A stretch of 64,000 bases of DNA from NCBI GenBank assembly GCA_039621445.1, contig CP154955.1, forward strand, positions 22,123,823 to 22,187,822, read 5' to 3'. A model generated the notes under the pieces. It was not told the DNA's origin, did not search any database, and worked only from the letters and a program-made list of their open reading frames with translations. Below are positions 36,901 to 48,287 of the stretch, piece after piece. The stretch is from Euglena gracilis. Its lineage: Eukaryota > Euglenida > Euglenophyceae > Euglenales. The position numbers and the translations under genes were made by a program. Numbering within the stretch: position 1 is the first letter of the stretch; the number at the start of each line of letters is the position of its first letter.

Positions 36901-39693
36901 GACGGAGCGCTCGTTTTTGGAGCGCCAGCGCGTCCGATTTCGGCCGAAAATCACCGAAAAATGGCGTTCGTTGGGGCGTCCGTTACCAACGTGCTATTTT
37001 GCGCCTCCCGGGCGGTAACTGCTGCGTTTTCCGCACTCCCGCCGCAGGCAAAATTGCGCCTGTCCGCCCGGCGCCCTTCGCAACAAACAGATGAAGGATC
37101 GCCGACCTCTAGCCGGGGCGGAGCGCTCGTTTTTGGAGCGCCGGCGCGTCCAATTTCGGCCGAAAATCACCGAAAGCTGGCGTTCGCTGGGACGTCCGTT
37201 ACCAACGTGCTATTTTGCGCCTCCCGGGCGGTAAATGCTGCGTTTTCCGCACGCCCGCCGCGGGCAAAATTGCGCCTGTCCGCCCGGCGCTCTTCGCAAC
37301 AGTCAGGTAACGGATAGCCGACCTCTAGCCGGGGCGGAGCGCTCGTTTTTGAAGCGCCGGCGCGTTCGATTTCGGCCGAAAATCACCGAAAACTGGCGTT
37401 CGTTGGGGCGTCCGTTACCAAAGTGCTATTTTGCGCCTCCTGGGCGGTAACTGCTGCGTTTTCTGCACGCCCGCCGCGGGCAAAATTGCGCCTGTCCGCC
37501 CGGCGCCCTTCGCAACAGTCAGGTAAAGGATCGCCGACTTCGAGCCGGGGCGGAGCGCTCGTTTTTGGAGCGCCAGCGCGTCCGATTTCGGCCGAAAATC
37601 ACCGAAAAATGGCGTTCGTTGGGGCGTCCGTTACCAAAGTGCTATTTTGCGCCTCCCGGGCGGTAACTGTTGCATTTTCCGCACGCCCGCCGCGGGCAAA
37701 ATTGCGCCTGTCCCCCCGGCGCCCTTCGCAACAGTCAGGTGAAGGATCGCCGACCTCTAGCCGGGGCGGAGCGCTCTTTTTTGGAGCGCCAGTGCGTCCG
37801 ATTTCGGCCGAAAATCACCGAAAAATGGCGTTCGTTGGGTGGGGCGTCCGTTACCAAGGTGCTATTTTGCGCCTCCCGGGCGGTAACTGCTGCGTTTTCC
37901 GCACGCCAGCCGCGGGCAAAATTGCGCCTGTCCGCCCGGGCGCCCTTCGCACCAGTCAGGTAAAGGATCGCCGACCTCTAGCCGGGGCGGAGCGCTCGTT
38001 TTTTGAGCGCCGGCGCGTCCAATTTCGGCCGAAAATAACCGAAAAATGGCGTTCGCTGGACGTCCGTTACCAACGTGCTATTTTGAGCCTCCCGGGCGGT
38101 AACTGCTGCGTTTTCTGCACGCCCGCCGCGGGCAAAATTGCGCCTGTCCGCCCGGCGCCCTTCGCAACAGTCAGGTGAAGGATCGCCGACCTCTAGCCGG
38201 GGCGGAGCGCTCGTTTTTGGAGCGCCGGCGCGTCCGATTTCGGCCGAAAATCACCGAAAAATGGCGTTCGCTGGGACGTCCGTTACCAACGTGCTATTTT
38301 GCGCCTCCCGTGCGGTAACTGCTGCGTTTACCGCACGCCCGCCGCGGGCAAAATTGCGCCTGTCCGCCCAGCGCCCTTCGCAACAGTCAGGTGAAGGATC
38401 GCCGACCTCTAGCCGGGGCGGAGCGCTCGTTTTTGGAGCGCCGGCGCGTCCGATTTCGGCCGAAAATCGCCGAAAAATGGCGTTCGTTGGGGCGTCCGTT
38501 ACCAAAGTGCTATTTTGCGCCTCCCGGGCGGTAACTGCTGCGTTTTCCGCACGCCCACCGCGGGCAAAATTGCGCCTGTCCGCCCGGCGCCCTTCGCAAC
38601 AGTCAGGTAAATGATCGCCGACCTCTAGCCGGGACGGAGCGCTCGTTTTTGGAGCGCCAGCGCGTCCGATTTCGGCCGAAAATCACCGAAAAATGGCGTT
38701 CGTTGGGGCGTCCGTTACCAAAGTGCTATTTTGCGCCTCCCGGGCGGTAACTGCTGCGTTTTCCGCACGCCCGCCGCGGGTAAAATTGCGCCTGTCCGCT
38801 GGCGCCGTTCGCAACAGTCAGGTGAAGGATCGCCGACCTCTAGCCGGGGCGGAGCGCTCGTTTTTTGGCGCGTCCGATTTGGGCCGAAAATCACCGAAAA
38901 ATAGCGTTCGTTGGGGCGTCCGTTACCAAAGTGCTATTTTGCGCCTCCCGGGCGGTAACTGCTGCGTTTTCCGCACGCCCGCCGCGAGAAAAATTGCGCC
39001 TTTCCGCCCGGCGCCCTTCGTAACAGTCAGGTAAAAGATCGCCGACCTCTAGCCGGGGCGGAGCGCTCGTTTTTGGAGCGCCGGCGCGTCCAATTTCGGC
39101 CGAAAATCAACGAAAAATGGCTTTCGCTGGACGTCCGTTACCAACGTGCTATTTTGCGCCTCCCGGGCGGTAACTGCTGCGTTTTCCGCACGCCCGCCGC
39201 GAGAAAAATTGCGCCTTTCCGCCCGGCGCCCTTCGCAACAGTCAGGTAAAGGATCGCCAACCTCTAGCCGGGGCGGAGCGCTCGTTTTTGGAGCGCCGGC
39301 GCGTCCAATTTCGGCCGAAAATCAACGAAAAATGGCTTTCGCTGGACGTCCGTTACCAACGTGCTATTTTGCGCCTCCCGGGCGGTAACTGCTGCGTTTT
39401 CCGCACGCCCGCCGCGGGCAAAATTGCGCCTGTCCGCCCGGCGCCCTTCGCAACAGTCAGGTGAAGGATAGCCGACCTCTAGCCGGGGCGGAGCGCTCGT
39501 TTTTGGAGCGCCGGCGCGTCCGATTTCGGCCGAAAATCACCGAAAAATGGCGTTCGCTGGGACGTCCGTTACCAACGTGCTATTTTGCGCCTCCCGAGCA
39601 GTAACTGCTGCGTTTTCCGCACGCCCGCCGCGGGCACAATTGCGCCTGTCCGCCCGGCGCCCTTCGCAACAGTCCGGTAACGGATCGCCGACC

Positions 39694-42600
39694 AACGAAC
39701 GCCATTTTTCGGTGATTTTCGGCCGAAATCGGACGCGCCGGCGCTCCAAAAACGAGCGCTCTGCCCCGGCTAGAGGTCGGCGATCCTTTACCTGACTGTT
39801 GCGAAGGGCGCCGGGCGGACAGGCGCAATTTTGCCCGCGCGGGGGGTGTCGAAAACGCAGCCGTTACCGCCCGGGAGGCGCAAAATAGCACTTTGGTAAC
39901 GGACGCCCCAACGAACGCCATTTTTCGGTGATTTTCGGCCGAAATCGGACGCGCCGGCGCTCCAAAAACGAGCGCTCCGCCCCGGCTAGAGGTCGGCGAT
40001 CCTTACCTGACTGTTGCGAAGGGCGCCGGGCGGACAGGCGCAATTTTGCCGCGGCGAGCGTGGGGAAAAACGCAGCAGTTACCGCCCGGGAGGCGCAAAA
40101 TAGCACGTTGGTAACGGACGCCCAGCGAACACCATTTTTCGGTGATTTTCGGCCGAAATCGGACGCGGCGGCGCTCCAAAAACGAGCGCTCCGGCCCGGC
40201 TAGAGGTCGGCGATCCTTTACTGACGGTTGCGAAGGGCGCCGGGCGGACAGGCGCAATTTTGCCCGCGGCGGGCGTGCGGAAAACGCAGCAGTTACCGCC
40301 CGGGAGGCGCAAAATAGCACTTTGGTAACGGACGCCCCAACGAACGCCATTTTTCGGTGATTTTCGGCCGAAATCGGACGCGCCGGCGCTCCAAAAACGA
40401 GCGCTCCGCCCCGGCTAGAGGTCGGCGATCCTTTACCTGACTGTTGCGAAGGGCGCCGGGCGGACAGGCGCAATTTTGCCCGCGGCGGGCGTGCGGAAAA
40501 CGCAGCAGTTACCGCCCGGGAGGCGCAAAATAGCACTTTGGTAACGGACGCCCCAACGAACGCCATTTTTCGGTGATTTTCGGCCGAAATCGGACGCGCC
40601 GGCGCTCCAAAAACGAGCGCTCCGCCCCGGCTAGAGGTCGGCGATCCTTTACCTGACTGTTGCGAAGGGCGCCGGGCGGACAGGCGCAATTTTGCCCGCG
40701 GCGGGCGTGCGGAAAACGCAGCAGTTACCGCCCGGGAGGCGCAAAATAGCACTTTGGTAACGGACGCCCCCAACGAACGCCATTTTTCGGTGATTTTCGG
40801 CCGAAATTGGACGCGCCGGCGCTCCAAAAACGAGCGCTCCGCCCCGGCTAGAGGTCGGCGATCCTTTACCTGACTGTTGCGAAGGGCGCCGGGCGGACAG
40901 GCGCAATTTTGCCCGCGGCGGACGTGCGGAAAACGCAGCAGTTACCGCCCGGGAGGCGCAAAATAGCACTTTGGTAACGGACGCCCCAACGAACGCCATT
41001 TTTCGGTGATTTTCGGCCGAAATCGGACGCGCTGGCGCTCCAAAAACGAGCGCTCCGCCCCGGCTAGAGGTCGGCGATCCTTTACCTGACTGTTGCGAAG
41101 GGCGCCGGGCGGACAGGCGCAATTTTGCCCGCGGCGGGCGTGCGGAAAACGCAGCAGTTACCGCCCGGGAGGCGCAAAATAGCACTTTGGTAACGGACGC
41201 CCCAACGAACGCCATTTTTCGGTGATTTTCGGCCGAAATCGGACGCGCCGGCGCTCCAAAAACGAGCGCTCCGCCCCGGCTAGAGGTCGGCGATCCTTTA
41301 CCTGACTGTTGCGAAGGGCGCCGGGCGGACAGGCGCAATTTTGCTCGCGGCGGGCGTGCGGAAAACGCAGCAGTTACCGCCCGGGAGGCGCAAAATAGCA
41401 CGTTGGTAACGGACGCCCCAACGAACGCCATTTTTCGGTGATTTTCGGCCGAAATCGGACGCGCTGGCGCTCCAAAAACGAGCGCTCCGCCCCGGCTAGA
41501 GGTCGGCGATCCTTTACCTGACTGTTGCGAAGGGCGCCGGGCGGACAGGCGCAATTTTGCCCGCGGCGGGCGTGCGGAAAACGCAGCAGTTACCGCCCGG
41601 GAGGCGCAAAATAGCACTTTGGTAACGGACGCCCCAACGAACGCCATTTTTCGGTGATTTTCGGCCGAAATCGGACGCGCCGGCGCTCCAAAAACGAGCG
41701 CTCCGCCCCGGCTAGAGGTCGGCGATCCTTTACCTGACTGTTGCGAAGGGCGCCGGGCGGACAGGCGCAATTTTGCCCGCGGCGGGCGTGCGGAAAACGC
41801 AGCAGTTACCGCCCGGGAGGCGCAAAATAGCACTTTGGTAACGGACGCCCCAACGAACGCCATTTTTCGGTGATTTTCGGCCGAAATCGGACGCGCCGGC
41901 GCTCCAAAAACGAGCGCTCCGCCCCGGCTAGAGGTCGGCGATCCTTTACCTGACTGTTGCGAAGGGCGCCGGGCGGACAGGCGCAATTTTGCCCGCGGCG
42001 GGCGTGCGGAAAACGCAGCAGTTACCGCCCGGGAGGCGCAAAATAGCACTTTGGTAACGGACGCCCCAACGAACGCCATTTTTCGGTGATTTTCGGCCAA
42101 AATCGGACGCGCTGGCGCTCCAAAAACGAGCGCTCCGCCCCGGCTAGAGGTCGGCGATCCTTTACCTGACTGTTGCGAAGGGCGCCGGGCGGACAGGCGC
42201 AATTTTGCCCGCGGCGGGAACTAAACCTCACCCCAAAAAGCTCCTCCCTCCACCGTCCCAAAAACACCCAACAAAAACAATTGGTCAATATCACACGAAA
42301 CCCCACCCTAATCCAATCTCAACCCGGGGGGTTTTTTATTTTTTTTATTTTGCGGGGAGGAAAACGTAGCAGTTACCGCCCGGGAGGCGCAAAATAGCAC
42401 GTTGGTAACGGACGCCCCAACGAACGCTATTCTTCGGTGATTTTCGGCCCAAATCGGACGCGCTGGCGCTCCAAAAACGAGCGCTCCGCCCCGGCTAGAG
42501 GTCGGCGATCCTTCACCTGACTGTTGCGAAAGGCGGCGGGCGGACAGGCGCAATTTTGCCCGCGGCGGGCGTGCGGAAAACGCAGCAGTTACCGCCCGGG

Positions 42601-45600
42601 AGGCGCAAAATAGCACGTTGGTAACGGACGCCCCAACGAACGCCATTTTTCGGTGATTTTCGGCCGAAATCGGACGCGCTGGCGCTCCAAAAACGAGCGC
42701 TCCGCCCCGGCTAGAGGTCGGCGATCCTTTACCTGACTGTTGCGAAGGGCGCCGGGCGGACAGGCGCAATTTTGCCCGCGGCGGGCGTGCGGAAAACGCA
42801 GCAGTTACCGCCCGGGAGGCGCAAAATAGCACTTTGGTAACGGACGCCCCAACGAACGCCATTTTTCGGTGATTTTCGGCCGAAATCGGACGCGCCGGCG
42901 CTCCAAAAACGAGCGCTCCGCCCCGGCTAGAGGTCGGCGATCCTTTACCTGACTGTTGCGAAGGGCGCCGGGCGGACAGGCGCAATTTTGCCCGCGGCGG
43001 GCGTGCGGAAAAAGCAGCAGTTACTGCCCGGGAGGCGCAAAATAGCACGTTGGTAACGGACGCCCCAACGAACGCCATTTTTCGGTGATTATCTGCCGAA
43101 ATTGGACGCGCCGGCGCTCCAAAAACGAGCGCTCCGCCCCGGCTAGAGGTCGGCGATCCTTTTTACCTGACAGTTGCGAAGGGCGCCGGGCGGACAGGCG
43201 CAATTTTGCCCGCGGCGGGCGTGCGGAAAACGCAGCAGTTACCGCCCGGGAGGCGCAAAATAGCACTTTGGTAACGGACGCCCCAACGAACGCCATTTTT
43301 CGGTGATTTTCGGCCGAAATCGGACGCGCTGGCGCTCCAAAAACGAGCGCTCCGCCCCGGCTAGAGGTCGGCGATCCTTTACCTGACTGTTGCGAAGGGC
43401 GCCGGGCGGACAGGCGCAATTTTGCCCGCGGCGGGCGTGCGGAAAACGCAGCAGTTACTTCCCGGGAGGCGCAAAATAGCACTTTGGTAACGGACGCCCC
43501 AACGAACGCCATTTTTCGGTGATTTTCGGCCGAAATCGGACGCGCCGGCGCTCCAAAAACGAGCGCTCCGCCCGGCTAGAGGTCGGCTATCCGTTACCTG
43601 ACTGTTTCGAAGGGCGCCGGGCGGACAGGCGCAATTTTGCCCGCGGCGGGCGTGCGGAAAACGCAGCAGTTACCGCCCGGGAGGCGCAAAATAGCACGTT
43701 GGTAACGGACGCCCCAACGAACGCCATTTTCGGTGATTTTCGGCCGAAATCGGACGCGCTGGCGCTCCAAAAACGAGCGCTTCGCCCCGGCTAGAGGTCG
43801 GCGATCCTTTACCTGACTGTTGCGAAGGGCGCCGGGCGGACAGGCGCAATTTTGCCCGCGGCGGGCGTGCGGAAAACGCAGCAGTTACCACCCAACGAAC
43901 GCCATTTTCGGTGATTTTCGGCCGAAATCGGACGCGCCGGCGCTCCAAAAACGAGCGCTCCGCCCGGCTAGAGGTCGGCGATCCTTTACCTGACTGTTGC
44001 GAAGGGCGCCGGGCGGACAGGCGCAATTTTGCCCGCGGCGGGCGTGCGGAAAACGCAGCAGTTACCGCCCGGGAGGCGCAAAATAGCACGTTGGTAACGG
44101 ACGTCCAGCGAACGCCATTTTTCGGTGATTTTCGGCCGAAATCGGACGCGCCGGCGCTCCAAAAACGAGCGCTCCGCCCCGGCTAGAGGTCGGCGATCCT
44201 TTACCTGACTGTTGCGAAGGGCGCCGGGCGGACAGGCGCAATTTTGCCCGCGGCGGGCGTGCGGAAAACGCAGCAGTTACCGCCCGGGAGGCGCAAAATA
44301 GCACGTTGGTAACGGACGTCCCAGCGAACGCCAGCTTTCGGTGAATTTCGGCCGAAATTGGACGCGCCGGCGCTCCAAAAACGAGCGCTCCGCCCCGGCT
44401 AGAGGTCGGCGATCCTTCACCTGACTGTTGCGAAGGGCGCCGGGCGGACAGGCGCAATTTTGCCCGCGGCGGGCGTGCGGAAAACGCAGCAGTTACCGCC
44501 CGGGAGGCGCAAAATAGCACGTTGGTAACGGACGTCCCAGCGAACGCCATTTTTCGGTGATTTCGGCCGAAATTGGACGCGCCGGCGCTCCAAAAACGAG
44601 CGCTCCGCCCCGGCTAGAGGTCGGCGATCCTTTACCTGACTGTTGCGAAGGGCGCCGGGCGGACAGGCGCAATTTTGCCCGCGGCGGGCGTGCGGAAAAC
44701 GCAGCAGTTACCGCCCGGGAGGCGCAAAATAGCACGTTGGTAACGGACGCCCCAGCGAACGCCATTTTTCGGTGATTTTCGGCCGAAATTGGACGCGCCG
44801 GCGCTCCAAAATGAGCGCTCCGCCCCGGCTAGAGGTCGGCAGTCCTTCAACTGACTGTTCCGAAGGGCGCCGGGCGGACAGGCGCAATTTTGCACGCGGC
44901 GGGCGTGCGGAAAACGCAGCAGTTACCGCCCGGGAGGCGCAAAATAGCACTTTGGTAACGGACGCCCCAACGAACGCCAGTTTTCGGTGATTTTCGGCCG
45001 AAATCGGACGCGCCGGCGCTCCAAAAACGAGCGCTCCGCCCGGCTAGAGGTCGGCGATCCTTTACCTGACTGTTGCGAAGGGCGCCGGGCGGACAGGCGC
45101 AATTTTGCCCGCGGCGGGCGTGCGGAAAACGCAGCAGTTACCGCCCGGGAGGCGCAAAATAGCACGTTGGTAACGGACGCCCCAACGAACGCCATTTTTC
45201 GGTGATTTTCGGCCGAAATCGGACGCGCCGGCGCTCCAAAAACGAGCGCTCCGCCGGGGCTAGAGGTCGGCGATCCTTCACCTGACTGTTGCGAAGGGCG
45301 CCGGGCGGACAGGCGCAATTTTGCCCGCGGCGGGCGTGCGGAAAACGCAGCAGTTACCGCCCGGGAGGCGCAAAATAGCACGTTGGTAACGGACGCCCCA
45401 ACGAACGCCATTTTTCGGTGATTTTCGGCCGAAACCGGACGCGCTGGCGCTCCAAAAACGAGCGCTCCGCCCCGGCTAGAGGTCGGCGATCCTTTACCTG
45501 ACTGTTGCGAAGGGCGCCGGGCGGACAGGCGCAATTTTGCCCGCGGCGGGCGTGCAGAAAACGCAGCAGTTACCGCCCGGGAGGCGCAAAATAGCACTTT

Positions 45601-48287
45601 GGTAACGGACGCCCCAACGAACGCCAGTTTTCGGTGATTTTGGGCCGAAATCGGACGCGCTGGCGCCCCAAAAACGAGCGCTCCTCCCCGGCTAGAGGTC
45701 GGCGATCCTTTACCTGACTGTTGCGAAGGGCGCCGGGCGGACAGGCGCAATTTTGCCCGCGGCGGGCGTGCGGAAAACGCAGCAGTTACCGCCCGGGAGG
45801 CGCAAAATAGCACGTTGGTAACGGACGTCCAGCGAACGCCATTTTTCGGTGATTTTCGGCCGAAATTGGACGCGCCGGCGCTCCAAAAACGAGCGCTCCG
45901 CCCCGGCTAGAGGTCGGCGATCCTTTACCTGACTGTTGCGAAGGGCGCCGGGCGGACAGGCGCAATTTTGCCCGCGGCGGGCGTGCGGAAAACGCAGCAG
46001 TTACCGCCCGGGAGGCGCAAAATAGCACTTTGGTAACGGACGCCCCAACGAACGCCATTTTTCGGTGATTTTCGGCCGAAATCGGACGCGCCGGCGCTCC
46101 AAAAACGAGCGCTCCGCCCGGCTAGAGGTCGGCGATCCTTTACCTGACTGTTGCGAAGGGCGCCGGGCGGACAGGCGCAATTTTGCCCGCGGCGGGCGTG
46201 CGGAAAACGCAGCAGTTACCGCCCGGGAGGCGCAAAATAGCACTTTGGTAACGGACGCCCCAACGAACGCCATTTTTCGGTGATTTTCGGCCGAAATCGG
46301 ACGCGCCGGCGCTCCAAAAACGAGCGCTCCGCCCCGGCTAGAGGTCGGCGATCCTTTACCTGACTGTTGCGAAGGGCGCCGGGCGGACAGGCGCAATTTT
46401 GCCCGCGGCGGGCGTGCGGAAAACGCAGCAGTTACTTCCCGGGAGGCGCAAAATAGCACTTTGGTAACGGACGCCCCAACGAACGCCAGTTTTCGGTGAT
46501 TTTCGGCCGAAATCGGACGCGCCGGCGCTCCAAAAACGAGCGCTCCGCCCGGCTAGAGGTCGGCTATCCGTTCAGTGACTGTTTCGAAGGGCGCCGAGCG
46601 GACAGGCGTAATTTTGCCCGCGGCGGGCGTGCGGAAAACGCAGCAGTTACCGCCCGAGAGGCGCAAAATAGCACGTTGGTAACGGACGTCCCAGCGAACG
46701 CCAGCTTTCGGTGAATTTCGGCCGAAATTGGACGCGCCGGCGCTCCAAAAACGAGCGCTCCGCCCCGGCTAGAGGTCGGCGATGCTTCACCTGACTGTTG
46801 CGAAGGGCTCCGGGCGGACAGGCGCAATTTTGCCCGCGGCGGGAGTGCGGAAAACTGCAGCAGTTACCGCCCGGGAGGCGCAAAATAGCACGTTGGTAAC
46901 GGACGTCCCAGCGAACGCCATTTTTCGGTGATTTTCGGCCGAAATTGGACGCGCCGGCGCTCCAAAAACGAGCGCTCCGCCCCGGCTAGAGGTCGGCGAT
47001 CCTTTACCTGACTGTTGCGAAGGGCGCCGGGCGGACAGGCGCAATTTTGCCCGCGGCGGGCGTGCGGAAAACGCAGCAGTTACTTCCCGGGAGGCGCAAA
47101 ATAGCACTTTGGTAACGGACGCCCCAACGAACGCCATTTTTCGGTGATTTTCGGCCGAAATCGGACGCGCTGGCGCTCCAAAAACGAGCGCTCCGCCCGG
47201 CTAGAGGTCGGCGATCCTTTACCTGACTGTTGCGAAGGGCGCCGGGCGGACAGGCGCAATTTTGCCCGCGGCGGGCGTGCGGAAAACGCAGCAGTTACTT
47301 CCCGGGAGGCGCAAAATAGCACTTTGGTAACGGACGCCCCAACGAACGCCATTTTTCGGTGATTTTCGGCCGAAATCGGACGCGCTGGCGCTCCAAAAAC
47401 GAGCGCTCCGCCCCGGCTAGAGGTCGGCGATCCTTTACCTGACTGTTGCGAAGGGCGCCGGGCGGACAGGCGCAATTTTGCCCGCGGCGGGCGTGCGGAA
47501 AACGCAGCAGTTACCGCCCGGGAGGCGCAAAATAGCACTTTGGTAACGGACGCCCCAACGAACGCCAGTTTTCGGTGATTTTCGGCCGAAATCGGACGCG
47601 CCGGCGCTCCAAAAACGAGCGCTCCGCCCGGCTAGAGGTCGGCTATCCGTTCAGTGACTGTTTCGAAGGGCGCCGAGCGGACAGGCGCAATTTTGCCCGC
47701 GGCGGGCGTGCGGAAAACGCAGCAGTTACCGCCCGGGAGGCGCAAAATAGCACGTTGGTAACGGACGTCCCAGCGAACGCCATTTTTCGGTGATTTTCGG
47801 CCGAAATTGGACGCGCCGGCGCTCCAAAAACGAGCGCTCCGCCCCGGCTAGAGGTCGGCGATGCTTCACCTGACTGTTGCGAAGGGCTCCGGGCGGACAG
47901 GCGCAATTTTGCCCGCGGCGGGAGTGCGGAAAACTGCAGCAGTTACCGCCCGGGAGGCGCAAAATAGCACGTTGGTAACGGACGTCCCAGCGAACGCCAT
48001 TTTTCGGTGATTTTCGGCCGAAATTGGACGCGCCGGCGCTCCAAAAACGAGCGCTCCGCCCCGGCTAGAGTTCGGCAATCCTTTACCTGACTGTTGCGAA
48101 GGGCGCCGGGCGGACAGGCGCAATTTTGCCCGCGGCGGGCGTGCAGAAAACGCAGCAGTTACCGCCCGGGAGGCGCAAAATAGCACTTTGGTAACGGACG
48201 CCCCAACGAACGCCAGTTTTCGGTGATTTTGGGCCGAAATCGGACGCGCCGGCGCTCCAAAAACGTGCGCTCCGCCCGGCTAGAGGT
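39694..48287 (-). repeat. Main satellite array, block 2 (minus), about 40 units
   Basis: The same 216-bp unit in reverse orientation. The entry junction at 39,692-39,693 joins GGATCGCCGACC (plus) directly to CCAACGAACGCC (minus), sharing CC. A run near 40.2-42.2 kb is nearly identical unit to unit. A 1,079-bp higher-order copy links 46,496 and 47,575: the same variants recur, including GGCTATCCGTTCAGTGACTG. Confidence 0.95.
42219..42356. mobile_element. Unidentified ~138-bp insertion in satellite block 2
   Basis: Non-satellite sequence interrupts a unit after GCCCGCGGCGGG and ends near GCGGGGAGGAAAACG. The first two thirds are A/C-rich with few G (CCACCCTAATCCAATCTCAA) and the end is T-rich (TTTTTTATTTTTTTTATTTTG). 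No terminal repeats or coding capacity are seen. On the minus strand the T-rich end reads as an A-rich tract, which could be the tail of a short retroposed sequence, but this is weak. Confidence 0.35.

Larger units (their letters stand above)
16810..39693 (+). repeat. Main satellite array, block 1 (plus), about 106 units, subfamily B
   Basis: Head-to-tail units of 216 bp, many 215 bp through single-base deletions. The consensus phase can be taken from GTCCGTTACCAAAGTGCTATTTT to GAAAAATGGCGTTCGTTGGGGC. Units at 21.3-27.1 kb are almost identical, while those at 16.8-20 kb and 33-39.6 kb carry more differences, the usual pattern of a homogenised core and ageing edges. Recurrent variants are shared by blocks of units, giving higher-order repeats (a dimer of 430-431 bp at 31.8-32.9 kb; a 2,371-bp copy linking 30.73 and 33.10 kb). 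The period is a multiple of three and one frame lacks stops, so long spurious frames occur; I do not annotate them as genes. Confidence 0.95.

Noticed and set aside
42270-42300. Telomere-like TTAGGG word on the minus strand in the 42.2-kb insertion.
   Set aside because: A single occurrence without tandem repetition.
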